A DNA stretch of 64,000 nucleotides, from the NCBI RefSeq assembly GCF_013149295.1, contig NZ_JABGCB010000004.1:124001-188000 (forward strand), given 5' to 3'. The notes beneath the pieces are model-generated. The model worked only from the letters and a program-made list of their open reading frames with translations. It did not search any database and was not told where the DNA came from. Positions within the stretch are counted from its first letter, which is position 1; the number at the start of each line of letters is the position of its first letter. This DNA comes from Novosphingobium sp. SG751A (GTDB taxonomy: Bacteria; Pseudomonadota; Alphaproteobacteria; Sphingomonadales; Sphingomonadaceae). Below are positions 63,107 through 64,000 of the stretch, in pieces. Position numbers and translations under genes: made by a program.

Positions 63107-64000
63107 ATCCGGGTCTTTCGGGTCGCATCACGAAAGCCACCATTGCCTCGCCCCTGACCCCTCTGTTTCTGCTGGCCGCGATCCTTGTCGGGCTGATCGC
63201 CACGGTGACGATCCCGCGAGAGGAAGAGCCGCAGATCAAGGTGCCGATGGTCGATATTCGCGTGGCCGCACCGGGGCTTTCGGCGGCGGACGGGGTGGAA
63301 CTGGCGGGCAAGCCGCTGGAGCAGATCGTCAAGAGCATCGACGGCGTCGAGCATGTCTATACGCAAGCCGAGGATCATGGCGTGATGGTCACGGCACGCT
63401 TTGCCGTGGGGCAGGACCCCGAGGCGGCGGCGACCCGTGTGGATGAAAAGATCAAGGCCAATATCGACAAGATTCCCGCAGGCGTCCTGCCGCCGCAGAT
63501 CACGGTGCGCGGCATTTCTGACGTGCCGATCCTCGTGCTGACCCTGACCCCCAAGGGCGCGGGATGGGATGAGCGCAGCCTCTATACGCTGGCTGCCAAG
63601 CTGCGGAGCGAGGTGGCCAAGGTGGACGACGTGGGGCTGACCTTCATCACCGGGGGCCAGCGCGAGGCGATCCGCGTGATCCCCGATCCGGCAAGGCTGG
63701 CGGCGGCCCATGCGCCTCTGTCCTCGGTCATGGAGGCGGTGCGGCAGGGCGGGCGGTCCTTCCCGGCGGGCGCAGTGCGCGAGGATGGGGCGGCGCTGGC
63801 CGTTACCGCAGGCGCGCCTTTGACCAGCGTTGATGAACTGCGCCGTTTGACGGTACGCGCGGCGGGCGGGGCGCCGGTGTTGCTGGGCGATGTGGCCCGG
63901 GTGGAGCAAGGCGGGGCGCAGGACCAGGCGCATAGCTGGCGCTGGGCGCGCGAGGGCGGCGCATGGTCGATGGCGCCTGCGGTTTCCATCGCCATTGCCA
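63103..64000 (+). CDS. RND efflux pump permease, 3' end outside window
   Basis: The frame is open from the ATG at 63103 to the window end, about 299 residues of a protein normally about 1,030 long. Helix 1 (ASPLTPLFLLAAILVGLIAT) is followed by IPREEEPQIKVPMVDIRVAA, the start of the large periplasmic loop found in HAE/HME-type pumps; GVEHVYTQAEDHGVMVTARF and DEKIKANIDKIP are typical porter-domain strands and helices. The REEEPQI stretch, with PMVDI in place of PxxxV, suggests the subgroup found next to rhodanese and SQR genes. Export substrate unknown. Confidence 0.9.
   Translation, partial: MNPGLSGRITKATIASPLTPLFLLAAILVGLIATVTIPREEEPQIKVPMVDIRVAAPGLSAADGVELAGKPLEQIVKSIDGVEHVYTQAEDHGVMVTARFAVGQDPEAAATRVDEKIKANIDKIPAGVLPPQITVRGISDVPILVLTLTPKGAGWDERSLYTLAAKLRSEVAKVDDVGLTFITGGQREAIRVIPDPARLAAAHAPLSSVMEAVRQGGRSFPAGAVREDGAALAVTAGAPLTSVDELRRLTVRAAGGAPVLLGDVARVEQGGAQDQAHSWRWAREGGAWSMAPAVSIAIA

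Overview
The window is about 64 kb of GC-rich chromosome, packed with genes on both strands. It looks like an alphaproteobacterium of the sphingomonad type (Novosphingobium/Sphingobium-like). The reasons are three large TonB-dependent receptors set among aromatic-catabolism genes, many LysR regulators, an iron-sulfur (6-4) photolyase of the Agrobacterium PhrB type, short intergenic gaps and frequent 4-bp ATGA gene overlaps. The genus is an inference. I saw no rRNA, tRNA, CRISPR array, insertion sequence or phage gene.

Layout. (1) 1-4.7 kb: a truncated LysR gene, a small cupin whose metal ligands match the manganese hydroxynitrile-lyase cupins, a second LysR, a zinc alcohol dehydrogenase and an MFS exporter. 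(2) 4.8-8.4 kb: an OmpA-family protein, a PhrB-type photolyase, and a coupled DUF393/SDR pair. (3) 8.6-11 kb: a 3-hydroxybenzoate-4-hydroxylase-like flavoprotein with a MarR regulator and a near-perfect 22-bp palindrome upstream. (4) 11-17.1 kb: the complete bd oxidase locus, cydDC facing away from cydABX. (5) 17.2-21.3 kb: TadG- and TadE-like pseudopilin proteins and an mreB gene. (6) 21.5-24.9 kb: an old-yellow-enzyme reductase coupled to an MFS exporter, with a LysR.

(7) 24.9-46.6 kb is a catabolic accessory region. A four-gene coupled operon encodes a Tat-exported protein, a 4-cresol-dehydrogenase-like flavoprotein, its cytochrome c and an SDR with a degenerate active site. Facing it across a FadR-type regulator is an operon of an ornithine-cyclodeaminase-like dehydrogenase, a class-I aldolase-family enzyme, an aldehyde dehydrogenase and a TonB receptor. 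Beyond this lie a flavin monooxygenase, an outer-membrane barrel, an exported lactonase, a lipoprotein, a second TonB receptor and a vanillate-demethylase-like Rieske oxygenase, interleaved with four LysR genes. Together they look like uptake and oxidation of phenolic compounds; the substrates cannot be read from the sequence.

(8) 46.6-53.6 kb is a metal and ion section: a Ca2+/cation antiporter behind a yybP-ykoY (manganese) riboswitch, an ABC-F protein, an RcnA-type Ni/Co exporter with a cysteine-free CsoR/RcnR-family repressor and a textbook G6/C6 operator, and a ClC channel divergent from a MarR gene with a palindrome between them. (9) 53.6-58.4 kb: a third TonB receptor with a PepSY membrane protein and a divergent LysR. 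(10) 58.4-64 kb: two divergent operons joining sulfide:quinone-oxidoreductase-like and rhodanese proteins to the three parts of an RND efflux pump; the pump gene runs off the end.

The best leads are the riboswitch, the Cys-less metal sensor with its operator, the sulfide/RND composite locus, the aromatic clusters with degenerate enzymes, and several strong palindromes beside regulator genes.
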